Source: CAZFHA01 sp964518595 (lineage in GTDB: Bacteria; Bacillota; Clostridia; Saccharofermentanales; Saccharofermentanaceae). Taken from it: 64,000 bases of DNA. This document shows positions 1 to 8,664 of this stretch, piece after piece (the first letter of the stretch is position 1; each line of letters begins with the position of its first letter). The DNA lies in the NCBI GenBank assembly GCA_964518595.1, contig CAZFHA010000004.1, positions 108,936 to 172,935 on the forward strand, written 5' to 3'. Under the pieces are notes generated by a model. That model did no database searches. It was not told where the DNA came from and saw only the letters and a list, made by a program, of their open reading frames with translations. Both the position numbers and the translations under genes were made by a program.

Positions 1-1318
1 ATTCAAGTGAACTATCCGTCTTCTCTGGTAGGTATAAGTGAGCCTCATCACAAAATAAGGCAATTGGATGACGCTTTTCTTTTTCCACCCATTGCTGAAC
101 AGAGAAAACAATACGCCCAACCAAACTAACCATTAATGGTAACACATCAGATGGGACTTCTGAAAAATCTATAATCTTAATTCCTTTATCTTGCCGTAAA
201 CTACTAGGATGCATTAACAACTTAGTTATTTGTTCCATATATTGATAGTCTAGAACAGCATCAGATTCATTAAACAGAAAATTAAGACGCTTGTCACTAC
301 GCTTGGATTCAAGTCTTTGTATAAATCGTGTTAGCTTGCCGTTCAAAGGACCTTGTTTTTCTGTGTTTGCTTTTGCTCCTGGAACCATCTCGCCATCTAA
401 TCTACTAAATTCCGATAACAAGTCACTTAATTTGTAGGGAACTGGGCTATCTATAGTAAAATTAGCAACGACATCAGACTTACCTAGAGATTCGAGATTT
501 GCTCGCTTAGCATCTATAACTGCATTGGAAAATGCCATTGCTTGGTTTGGTGCATTACTATCACTTCTGTCAAGCATTAGTGAGGTCATCTCTTCATAAG
601 TTAAAAGCCAATATGGAAGAAAGATAACATTCCCTTGAGCTGTATCATTTGGACCTGCTATTTTAATATGATGAAAGCCTTTTTTCGTTAGGGTTTGGTA
701 TTCCCCATGGATATCAAAAACTATTGCATTTGCAGCAGATAAATCCGCAACTTGTTCTAGTAACCTTGCAACAGTCCATGACTTACCAGAACCTGTGCTT
801 CCTACAATAACAGCATGTCTTTGAAAAAACTTATTCCCATCTAACCAAGCCTCTGCATTCTCATCTAGCGCGTAATTTCCCAGTGTAAGTGGTTTACCAG
901 AATCAAATGTTACCTGAGAAATTGCCTTCATAAATTGTGTCAGTCGATCCTCTTGAAGAATATAGCAATCGGCATCAATTTCAGGAACTGTTTCTAGGGT
1001 TCTTTTAAATACATTTTCTTTTGTTCCTCTTTTATCAAGATGTGTACCAATTAATGTTGCTTTAACGATATTTTGTACATTGTAAAGAGGATTACTTTCA
1101 TCGTCGAAGGACTCAAGAGAGGATTTTCTCATTATTTTATTCACTAAGCCAATCAAATGTTGCCCAATCTTGGAACTTTGAACAACAACAAGCTGGTTAA
1201 CCTGCATTTTTTTCAATTTATCTTCATTTTCAACTTTGATAACTATAGTTGCAGTATCTACACCCTCAACAACACCTATTTTTTCGTTCGAATTCTCTTC
1301 ATAATCAAATATAGACAT
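1..1318 (-). CDS. HerA-like hexameric ATPase/helicase (3' end outside window)
   Basis: The gene starts at an ATG at 1318 behind an AGGAGG site and runs off the left edge, so about 439 residues are visible and the C-terminus is missing. The N-terminal ~130 residues resemble a HAS-barrel. The P-loop GSTGSGKS lies at residues 173-180, and a Walker B stretch with FCDEAH is near the visible end. HerA/FtsK-superfamily ATPases are DNA-pumping hexamers. HerA next to a SIR2 protein is a known antiphage pair in which the two proteins form one large complex. Only 9 bp separate it from the SIR2 stop codon, so they are very probably co-transcribed. The family call is firm; the defence role is inferred from context. 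Confidence 0.88.
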   Translation of the reverse strand, partial: MSIFDYEENSNEKIGVVEGVDTATIVIKVENEDKLKKMQVNQLVVVQSSKIGQHLIGLVNKIMRKSSLESFDDESNPLYNVQNIVKATLIGTHLDKRGTKENVFKRTLETVPEIDADCYILQEDRLTQFMKAISQVTFDSGKPLTLGNYALDENAEAWLDGNKFFQRHAVIVGSTGSGKSWTVARLLEQVADLSAANAIVFDIHGEYQTLTKKGFHHIKIAGPNDTAQGNVIFLPYWLLTYEEMTSLMLDRSDSNAPNQAMAFSNAVIDAKRANLESLGKSDVVANFTIDSPVPYKLSDLLSEFSRLDGEMVPGAKANTEKQGPLNGKLTRFIQRLESKRSDKRLNFLFNESDAVLDYQYMEQITKLLMHPSSLRQDKGIKIIDFSEVPSDVLPLMVSLVGRIVFSVQQWVEKEKRHPIALFCDEAHLYLPEKTDSSLE

Positions 1319-1327
1319 AAGCCCCTC

Positions 1328-2356
1328 CTACCCTAACCATAAATTAGTAAATTCACTTAGTTTCCAGAATGGTACCTCAAATACCTTGTAATCATTTTTC
1401 CCCCAATATACTATTGAGCCTCCAGATTCATGTTCAGAAATAATTAAATATGGAATATCATCTCTGGAGAGAAAAAGACTTTCCATTTTAGGAGTTATTC
1501 CCTTTGTCACGATGACTATTGGTTTTTCCTTTTCTCTGTTCTCTTCAATTATTATAGGTTCAATGTGCTCATCATTAAAGCCATAACCAACACAGAGATA
1601 AGATGAAGATTGTCGAATAGCTTTGTCTGCCTCACTTATCATTGTGCGAAAGGGGTCATAGTGTGTCTCTCTATACTTTTGAATACCTGGAGTTACAATC
1701 AATGGACTATAGTGTCCAACCCAACAGGAACTATCTCTAAAGTCAACAGAGCAAATAGATCCAGTACTTATGTTTTTGAACCAGTCAACTGAGCCGTGAA
1801 CTTTAAACAGATTAATAGTACGCTTTGATTCAATTGAATTAAAGCCAGTAAATCGTTTTAAATAAGTACCACAATATCCTGAAACACACTTCCCTTCTTG
1901 TTTATCAATTGCATACTCAATGAGTCGATCATAATTTGTAGTTATAATATTAGTTTTAGTAACGGATTGAATACACTTGGCGACAATCTTGCCAATATGA
2001 GGAAACTCACCTTTCTCAAGAAATAACTGAAATGCATCATTATCGGCTTTGGATATACACTCCCAGACACACTTAATGATTTCATCATGAAGAGTTTGAT
2101 CCATATCTACAGACTCTAAGGCCGTCTCGAGATTTTGAGTAGCATTATACCGAGCTACAAAATCATTCCATGAACAATTAGAGGCATACTTATGACTTAA
2201 AGTTGAAATGAGTTCGTCCGCTAACTGACTCATACTGGGGAGTCCATAGGGAACAGAACATCCACTACCAATCAAAATTGCAGGATGATTAGTTAGGTAT
2301 TTCTGAATAGATTCTGCTAAGTACTCCAAGTCATCATTTGTTGTTTTTATTGCCAT
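1328..2356 (-). CDS. SIR2-family protein (defence NADase-like)
   Basis: This 342-residue protein has the SIR2 NAD-binding signature at its N-terminus (GSGCSVPYGLPSM, about residues 31-43). It also has TTNYDRLIEYA around residue 140 and the catalytic histidine context FKVHGSVDW around residue 185. This is the SIR2_2-like layout of antiphage proteins such as those of SIR2-HerA, ThsA and Dsr systems, which deplete NAD+ on infection, rather than that of protein deacetylases; no zinc-finger cysteine set is evident. The gene lies 22 bp after hsdS and 9 bp before the HerA gene. I infer an abortive-infection NADase working with HerA. Family confidence is high; activity is inferred. Confidence 0.88.
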   Translation of the reverse strand: MAIKTTNDDLEYLAESIQKYLTNHPAILIGSGCSVPYGLPSMSQLADELISTLSHKYASNCSWNDFVARYNATQNLETALESVDMDQTLHDEIIKCVWECISKADNDAFQLFLEKGEFPHIGKIVAKCIQSVTKTNIITTNYDRLIEYAIDKQEGKCVSGYCGTYLKRFTGFNSIESKRTINLFKVHGSVDWFKNISTGSICSVDFRDSSCWVGHYSPLIVTPGIQKYRETHYDPFRTMISEADKAIRQSSSYLCVGYGFNDEHIEPIIIEENREKEKPIVIVTKGITPKMESLFLSRDDIPYLIISEHESGGSIVYWGKNDYKVFEVPFWKLSEFTNLWLG

Positions 2357-2378
2357 TATTATTTCCCCCTACTGGAAA

Positions 2379-3749
2379 TTAAGTATCAATGGTCTCAATA
2401 ATTTCTTTTAGCAATGTCATGGCATATTCTTCTGTTTTGTCATTAGTACTAAGTTCGCCTCGGAAAGCGCGTGCGAGGATGGATTTTTTCATTAGGTCGA
2501 TTTGATCCAGTAAGGACAACAGATCATAAGCATGATATTCACAATCCAGAATATTATCAATAATACTGACTATTTTATATTGCTCTTCTAGGGATGGAAT
2601 ACAAACGCTATAATTTTCAATAAAACTTCTAGGGACTCTCTGCTGTCCTACTGCACCTGTCATCACAGCACTGGCTTTTTCGCGGAATGAATTTGATCGA
2701 AGTATATGGTATAAGTACCTATTATACAATTTGCTTTGACATCTAAAAACATGAAATTCTGTCGATCCATATCCAACCCCATTGTGCAATGTACCAATTA
2801 TTGCTATCTTCCCATTTTCCATACAAGGAGTAATTTTTGCAAAAATAATATCCCCCTCACAAAAGTTAGTATATCCCCTTCTTACAGCTCCTAATAGTCG
2901 CTGGGTTTCTAATTCAACTATTCCATAAACATCCGAAACAGCAGACATTGGAATAAAACTAACTGACAAGTTATTATCCAGAGAATTTACATCAACTTTT
3001 GGCGGGTTAATTTTGCAGACTTCTGAAATTTTTTTCTCCTCCCAACTATCCAACCCAATCCCATTCTCTTCTCGCCATTTCTTAGTCAACTCACCACTGA
3101 AAGCTTTATGAAGGATAGCCGCCTTTCTATTCTCAAAAGAATCAAGGGCAGACTGAATAAGTTCCTTGGACTGATCCAACTTTGCAAAGAGACTCTCAAT
3201 CCGATCAACAATACGCTGTTGCTCGGCAAGTGGAGGGAGAGGAAACGGTAAAATAGACATTTTACTTTTATTAATTATAGAAATCGTAGTTGCAGATGCT
3301 ACTTCTTGAAGTAATTGTGTAAAATCTGTCGTATTACAGTAGTAATAGGTAAATAAATTATTACACATAGGGATTAGAGAATTTATTTGTTGATTGGTTG
3401 TAGCCTCAACCTCCAGGTATCCAGCCTTACCAATTGTACCTATGCAACAGACACTAGTCGCTCCCTGTGGTATAACTCTAGATTTAGCCTTCCCTTCATC
3501 AGATAAATACTCAGTTGCGGTAATAACACTTCTGCCCTGATCTAGGTCAGACGGTTTAATAAAGGGAAAGGTTCCTCCATAAAAGCAGGAGTTATTTTTA
3601 CTAGGAGTCCCACCCGTAACAATCTTTGATATTGCACCCAGCCTCACCCACACCCAATTCTCTGGCACTTTATAAGGCCATTCACTTTCAGGTACCAGTG
3701 CTTGCGCCAGTAATTCTTCTGGTGACAAATTCTGCTTCTTCTTAGCCAT
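2379..3749 (-). CDS. hsdS: Type I restriction-modification specificity subunit
   Basis: This 456-residue protein has the duplicated HsdS layout. The first target-recognition domain covers about residues 25-165. The central helical repeat contains PLPPLAEQQRIVDRIESLFAKL and ends in ILHKAFSGELT. The second target-recognition domain follows, and a second helical repeat contains IPSLEEQYKIVSIIDNIL and ends in ILARAFRGELS. The two repeats form the coiled coil that contacts two HsdM subunits, and each TRD reads half of a bipartite target. It begins next to the hsdM stop. Both TRDs look full length, so the subunit appears functional. The recognised sequence cannot be read from the protein. Confidence 0.95.
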   Translation of the reverse strand: MAKKKQNLSPEELLAQALVPESEWPYKVPENWVWVRLGAISKIVTGGTPSKNNSCFYGGTFPFIKPSDLDQGRSVITATEYLSDEGKAKSRVIPQGATSVCCIGTIGKAGYLEVEATTNQQINSLIPMCNNLFTYYYCNTTDFTQLLQEVASATTISIINKSKMSILPFPLPPLAEQQRIVDRIESLFAKLDQSKELIQSALDSFENRKAAILHKAFSGELTKKWREENGIGLDSWEEKKISEVCKINPPKVDVNSLDNNLSVSFIPMSAVSDVYGIVELETQRLLGAVRRGYTNFCEGDIIFAKITPCMENGKIAIIGTLHNGVGYGSTEFHVFRCQSKLYNRYLYHILRSNSFREKASAVMTGAVGQQRVPRSFIENYSVCIPSLEEQYKIVSIIDNILDCEYHAYDLLSLLDQIDLMKKSILARAFRGELSTNDKTEEYAMTLLKEIIETIDT

Positions 3750-3751
3750 AC

Positions 3752-5167
3752 CTATTTGCCCTCCAGTGAACGGAGTTCTTTTACCACGCTTTGAATCAGA
3801 TCCACTGCCTCCTCAAGCTTGGCTATGATCTCCTCCCCACTTTCAATGGGATCTTGTAAGTCTTCATAATCCAATATGCTGTCATCACGAATTAACCCTA
3901 GATCAAGGCTATTGTTTTTCTTAAGGATTTCTTCTCTGGTAAAACAAGAAAAACGCTCGTCTTCGACCTTGGTCCGATCTATTGCACTATAGGCTTTTAT
4001 AAAATCATCAAAGTGCTCTTCTTTAAGCACGTTGGTCTTTCCAAAGTTCTGCATATTGGTTCTTAGGTCATAGAACCAGATATCTTTAGTATTGTTCTTC
4101 TCGCTATTACCTCTTGTGAAGAATAAAACGTTGGTCTTCACCCCTTGGGCGTAGAATATACCTGTTGGCAGTCTTAGAATGGTATGTAGATTGCACTTAT
4201 CCATTAAGTCAGCCCGAATAGAGGCGCCATCTCCGTCAGCGAAGAGTACATTATCTGGCAGTACGACTGCCGCTCTCGCTTTGCCATTGGTTTTTAGACT
4301 CCTGTAGATATGTTGCAGAAAGTTCAGTTGCTTATTGGAGCTTGGGTAGGTCAAATCATCTCGTGTGGCACGCTCGCCGCCTTTTTTGGTACCAAAGGGC
4401 GGATTAGTTAATACTACATCAAAATCCTTCATAGCCTTGCCCTGATTAGTCAAGGTATCCCCCAGAATAATCTTGCCTTCAATATCATGTAGCATAGCAT
4501 TCATAAGAGCTAGTCGATGGGTCTCGTGAACCAGTTCGCAGCCGCTAAAGGCTTCTTTTTTCTGGAATTCTTGTTTAGCCTCAGATAGGTCGAACAGGTC
4601 GTCGGTTTGACTCTTAACATGCATATCTGCAGCTATCATAAAGCCAAAGGTACCACAGGCAGGGTCGTTACAACGTTCTCCAGCTTTAGGATCAATAAGC
4701 TTGGTCATTACATTTATAAGCACACGAGGTGTGAAGTATTGACCGGCACCAGATTTTTTCTCATTGGCATTTTTCTCTAAGAGCCCTTCATATAAGTTGC
4801 CCAGACCTTCCTCTTTGGCTGAGTACCAGTCCAAATCGTCCATGGATGTAATGATCTTCTCCAGATTTTTGGGTTCGTCAATATTCGATCTGGCACCATT
4901 GTAGATTTCTCTAATTCTACCTGTACATTCTTCTCCTAAGTGGGTCAAAAGTCCGCTGTAGAATTTCTTTAACTCAATGCCTTGTTTTTTCACCAACTGA
5001 TCCCAGCGATACATTTCAGGAATAGCCCCGTCTGTACCTGTTTCCTTGGACATTTTCAAAAATAAAATATAGGTCAATTCTGTTACATATTGATGGTAAG
5101 TAATTCCATCGTCTCTTAAAACATTACATAAGTTCCATAGTTTGGCTACGATTTCTTGATTTTTCAT
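3752..5167 (-). CDS. hsdM: Type I restriction-modification DNA methyltransferase subunit
   Basis: This 471-residue N6-adenine methyltransferase has an N-terminal HsdM_N helical domain (from KLWNLCNVLRDDGITYHQYVTELTYILFLK). It has an SAM-binding motif I in NDPACGTFGFMIAA (about residue 168) and the catalytic NPPFGTKKGG motif (about residue 258). QYFTPR before motif I is typical of the family. Its ATG overlaps the hsdR stop codon (TAATG), indicating translational coupling. HsdM2S1 methylates the target and, with HsdR, forms the restriction complex. No frameshift or lost motif is visible. Confidence 0.96.
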   Translation of the reverse strand: MKNQEIVAKLWNLCNVLRDDGITYHQYVTELTYILFLKMSKETGTDGAIPEMYRWDQLVKKQGIELKKFYSGLLTHLGEECTGRIREIYNGARSNIDEPKNLEKIITSMDDLDWYSAKEEGLGNLYEGLLEKNANEKKSGAGQYFTPRVLINVMTKLIDPKAGERCNDPACGTFGFMIAADMHVKSQTDDLFDLSEAKQEFQKKEAFSGCELVHETHRLALMNAMLHDIEGKIILGDTLTNQGKAMKDFDVVLTNPPFGTKKGGERATRDDLTYPSSNKQLNFLQHIYRSLKTNGKARAAVVLPDNVLFADGDGASIRADLMDKCNLHTILRLPTGIFYAQGVKTNVLFFTRGNSEKNNTKDIWFYDLRTNMQNFGKTNVLKEEHFDDFIKAYSAIDRTKVEDERFSCFTREEILKKNNSLDLGLIRDDSILDYEDLQDPIESGEEIIAKLEEAVDLIQSVVKELRSLEGK

Positions 5168-8100
5168 TAGGCTACACTTCCTCCATCATCATATAAGTAA
5201 GTGTTTAGCTCCCCTATGATGTCATCTAGTTGATCTTTAAAGATTTGGTTGATCCTCTTATAGCCCCCTTCTGTTTTAAAAGCGCCTGTATTGAAGGTGC
5301 TGGGATCAAGAACAGTCTCATTAATCAGGTTCTTCTGAATCCGATCGATCCAATTTAACTCCATTCTACTAAAGCGATGATTACTCTTTAGTCTGTCCAC
5401 TGCATTGCGGATACGCTCTTCATGACTTAGAAGTGAGGAACCTATCGCCTGCTGGCGAATCAGGCTAATGATATCGGCAGCTATATCTTCATTCTTTAGC
5501 TCCTTAATGGCTGTGTTTAGTTGCTGTTCAGTGAAGTTATGCCTATCTAACTCAAGCTTTAAGCTCTTTAGACTTTCTCTTGTAAGCTCTTTGGGTCTAG
5601 TACAGATGATATTTAGTGCAACTATTGTATTCATGTTCTCCGTTATAAAGCTTCTGAATTCTTCTAAATAGTCTTCTGGATTTTTGCCAGCACCATAGCC
5701 ACGCTCGTGACTTAGTATATGGTCTTCTTTATTGGAGATTACAACAGGTCTTTTACCTCGCTTAAGACCTTCCTCCAGAATTCCCAGCACTTGCTGATGG
5801 TCAATAATAAATGCTTTTGCTTGCTCTGGGGGCATACCTTTGATACGGTCAATAAACTCTGCGGGATCTAATCCTCCAGACAAGTCAATAAAATGCTCCA
5901 TGGACTCCTCTGTCAAATTCCGACGCTTTCTTTGAATCTTCACCATAATCATATCGATTTGATTTTCGATCTGTTTTTCGGTGGGCAACGTTGTTAGACC
6001 ATCTATTAAATCAGCAAAGGTTGTGCTTGGGTTAGCCACAACGGGTTTCATAGTATTAACAGGCTCCAGAGATTCATAGACGCCAATAGGATCATAGATC
6101 TCAAAATGAGTCTTGCCAATTCTCGGGCAAAGTCTGGTAGCACGTCCCATCATCTGCTCAAAGAGAATTCTGGATTTCACCCGCCTCAGGAAGACTAACG
6201 ATGATATTTCTGGTACATCTATACCAGTAGTCAACAAGTCAACCGTTACAACTATATTAGGGTATTTTTCATTTTTAAACTTCTTAATTGCTTCTAAGAC
6301 CTTCTTCTTATTTCCACTGCCCACACTGCCAGTGATTTTCATAATGGCTTCATTATCAACTCCTTGAGGTTCATAGATCTCCTTGAGGATTTTCACCACT
6401 AAGTCAGCATGACTATCATCTACAGCGTATATCAAGGTTTTTCCTTCGCCTTCTGGGTCAAGTTCATATGCTATTTCTTCCAGAACCGTGCGGTTAAAAG
6501 CTTCTGTTATAACTTGACGGTTAAATTTATCCACATCAAATTTCAGCTCATCCTCTAACTCCTCACTATTCATGATTTCCCCGGTAACTGGATCATAAAT
6601 AGCTACCGTCTCGCCTTTGTTATAGTTGATCCCCTCTTTGCTAAGTTTCGTAATAATGGTGTGAGGTGCATCGTGATCTACAAGATAGCCTTCTATAACG
6701 GCTTCTCTGTATGTGTAGTTGAAGACAGGCTTACCAAATATCTCACTTGTGTGTAATGCTGGTGTTGCTGTTAACGCAATTTTAATAGCATCGAAATAGT
6801 CCATTACTGCTCGATACTTACTAATATATTCTTCTTGACTGCGATAGAGAAGCTCATCCTCGCCCATTTCTTTGTCAAGAATATAGCCCCGATGAGCCTC
6901 GTCCACCACAATAAGATCGTAGTCGGTCACGGAAGGCATGGTCGTGTCCTCATTATATATAATTCTTTTGACCAAGCTCTGTACCGTTGCAACATGGATT
7001 TTGGTCTCTTTATCAATATCCTTGTCTTCTAAGTTCTTAATATTGTAGATCTCATCGAGAGTCATCAGATCTTCAATCTTCACTTCCCGAAAAACATCTT
7101 GCGCTTGCTCGCCAAGGGCAGACCTGTCAACTAGGAACAGCACTCTTCTAAAACGATTAGTTCTCAAGAATCTATAAATCATTCCAAGTACAGTTCTAGT
7201 CTTTCCTGTACCCGTAGCCATAGAAAGGAGAATCGTCTCTTGACCTTCTATAATAGACTTTTCTGCTGCTTCAATAGCTCTAATCTGATAATCTCTAAGA
7301 TTAAGTCCATCTGGATCGCTTAAGAGATCGTACTTCATAGTTTGCAGATTGGAATTAGCAGCTTCAATATCTTTACTAAGCAGTTCCACGATGCCTTCAG
7401 GACTCATCCACCCTTGTTGGGCTTTGGGAATATTCGAAGGCTTGCGCACATCAAGAGACCATATACCTGACTTGGTCTCTAGTTGTTTTAAATATTTACG
7501 TCCGTTGGTAGCAAAAAGCAGGGGAACTTTATAATTCTCCCATTGACCTATTACATACTCAACATGTTCATCTTTGATACCCCTAGCATAGTCTTTACAT
7601 TGATAGTCTAATACTGCAGGTATATCCATCATTATTCGCTTGGCTTCTATGATGCCTACTAGCGAGAGACCAACAAACAGCGCATAGTCTGCTTTGCCAT
7701 GATTACCAACTGTAGAACTGGTAGGCCACTCTGCAATTGCCATATTACGACCCTTCACTGGTCTAGTTCCATTGGAATAACAAAGTTGATTCGTATCTAC
7801 TTCCCAGCCGACTTTACGAAGCTGATCATCAATCAAGTAGCGAGTCTCTTTCTCCGAAAGATTCATTGCATTGGCAGCAGCTGTTCCACGACCTAGTCGT
7901 ATAGATTTAGCCACAGGTTCAGCTAGAGGAAGATTCTTCACCTGCTCTGTTAGAACTTGAATCAGATCTTCCTTTTCTTGTAATAGTACCCCAAAGTCTA
8001 TTGTTTGACTCTGATCAGCTGGTAGTTCGAAGGGTATATACTTATATTTCAAGTCGCCATAGGTCTGATTAAACCAGACTGCCAGATTATATGCCATTTC

Positions 8101-8427
8101 TAATAGCACAATACAGTCCTCAAAAGACTCGTAATTACTGTGAACAGCCTTATTTCTTGTTGTGCGTAAGGCGTACAGAATATTATCAATATCTGAAGGA
8201 AGCAGACCTTCACGCTTCAATAGTCGAATGCGATTGGCATGAGTATTGTCAAATTGTGGAGGCTTAATTCGATCAAGCTGGAGCATTAGATTGACGATTG
8301 TCTCACCGAATAATCCTAGCTTAATCAAACAAGAGTTAGCATCTGAATATAAATAGCGCTCTGCAGTTTCTCCTAAGTTGTACAGCACAGGGAAAGATTG
8401 GTCTAAAAACTCAAAATTTGACTTCAT
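5167..8427 (-). CDS. hsdR: Type I restriction endonuclease/translocase subunit (EcoEI-like)
   Basis: This 1086-residue motor subunit begins with a DUF4145-like helical domain (residues 1-140). The nuclease domain follows, with an acidic residue in GKADYALFVGLSLVGIIEAKR supplying the D and ExK of a PD-(D/E)xK core around residues 245-265. The SF2 helicase has the P-loop MATGTGKTRT (about residue 403) and the DEAH box VVDEAHRGY (about residue 508). The C-terminal part resembles EcoEI_R_C. The start has a strong AAGGAG site. It is the first gene of hsdRMS-SIR2-herA. The protein appears intact and should cleave foreign DNA after ATP-driven translocation. Confidence 0.95.
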   Translation of the reverse strand: MKSNFEFLDQSFPVLYNLGETAERYLYSDANSCLIKLGLFGETIVNLMLQLDRIKPPQFDNTHANRIRLLKREGLLPSDIDNILYALRTTRNKAVHSNYESFEDCIVLLEMAYNLAVWFNQTYGDLKYKYIPFELPADQSQTIDFGVLLQEKEDLIQVLTEQVKNLPLAEPVAKSIRLGRGTAAANAMNLSEKETRYLIDDQLRKVGWEVDTNQLCYSNGTRPVKGRNMAIAEWPTSSTVGNHGKADYALFVGLSLVGIIEAKRIMMDIPAVLDYQCKDYARGIKDEHVEYVIGQWENYKVPLLFATNGRKYLKQLETKSGIWSLDVRKPSNIPKAQQGWMSPEGIVELLSKDIEAANSNLQTMKYDLLSDPDGLNLRDYQIRAIEAAEKSIIEGQETILLSMATGTGKTRTVLGMIYRFLRTNRFRRVLFLVDRSALGEQAQDVFREVKIEDLMTLDEIYNIKNLEDKDIDKETKIHVATVQSLVKRIIYNEDTTMPSVTDYDLIVVDEAHRGYILDKEMGEDELLYRSQEEYISKYRAVMDYFDAIKIALTATPALHTSEIFGKPVFNYTYREAVIEGYLVDHDAPHTIITKLSKEGINYNKGETVAIYDPVTGEIMNSEELEDELKFDVDKFNRQVITEAFNRTVLEEIAYELDPEGEGKTLIYAVDDSHADLVVKILKEIYEPQGVDNEAIMKITGSVGSGNKKKVLEAIKKFKNEKYPNIVVTVDLLTTGIDVPEISSLVFLRRVKSRILFEQMMGRATRLCPRIGKTHFEIYDPIGVYESLEPVNTMKPVVANPSTTFADLIDGLTTLPTEKQIENQIDMIMVKIQRKRRNLTEESMEHFIDLSGGLDPAEFIDRIKGMPPEQAKAFIIDHQQVLGILEEGLKRGKRPVVISNKEDHILSHERGYGAGKNPEDYLEEFRSFITENMNTIVALNIICTRPKELTRESLKSLKLELDRHNFTEQQLNTAIKELKNEDIAADIISLIRQQAIGSSLLSHEERIRNAVDRLKSNHRFSRMELNWIDRIQKNLINETVLDPSTFNTGAFKTEGGYKRINQIFKDQLDDIIGELNTYLYDDGGSVA

Positions 8428-8459
8428 CTAATTCTCTCCTTACAACAAAAACTAACAAA

Positions 8460-8489
8460 ATTTTAGTAAAGTAGCATATTAACAGTCAA
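8460..8489 (-). promoter_or_regulatory. Putative promoter of the hsdR operon
   Basis: On the minus strand a TTGACT hexamer (8484-8489) is followed, after 18 bp, by TAAAAT (8460-8465), about 30 bp upstream of the hsdR start. It is the best sigma-A-like match in the 237-bp gap between hsdR and the preceding gene. It suggests that hsdR has its own transcript rather than depending on the GHKL gene. Confidence 0.45.
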
Positions 8490-8664
8490 TTACATTGATT
8501 AGTATTTTATTCGTTCTGCAGTAAATCGTCAAACGGATATTATAGGAATTACTAAGCATTATTAGGTACTTGGCTAGCTTGTAGCACAATTATTAATTAT
8601 GTCTAGGTTTCTTTCAAATTCTAGCATTCAGCAACCACTAATCCTGAACATTTATATGCAAAAA

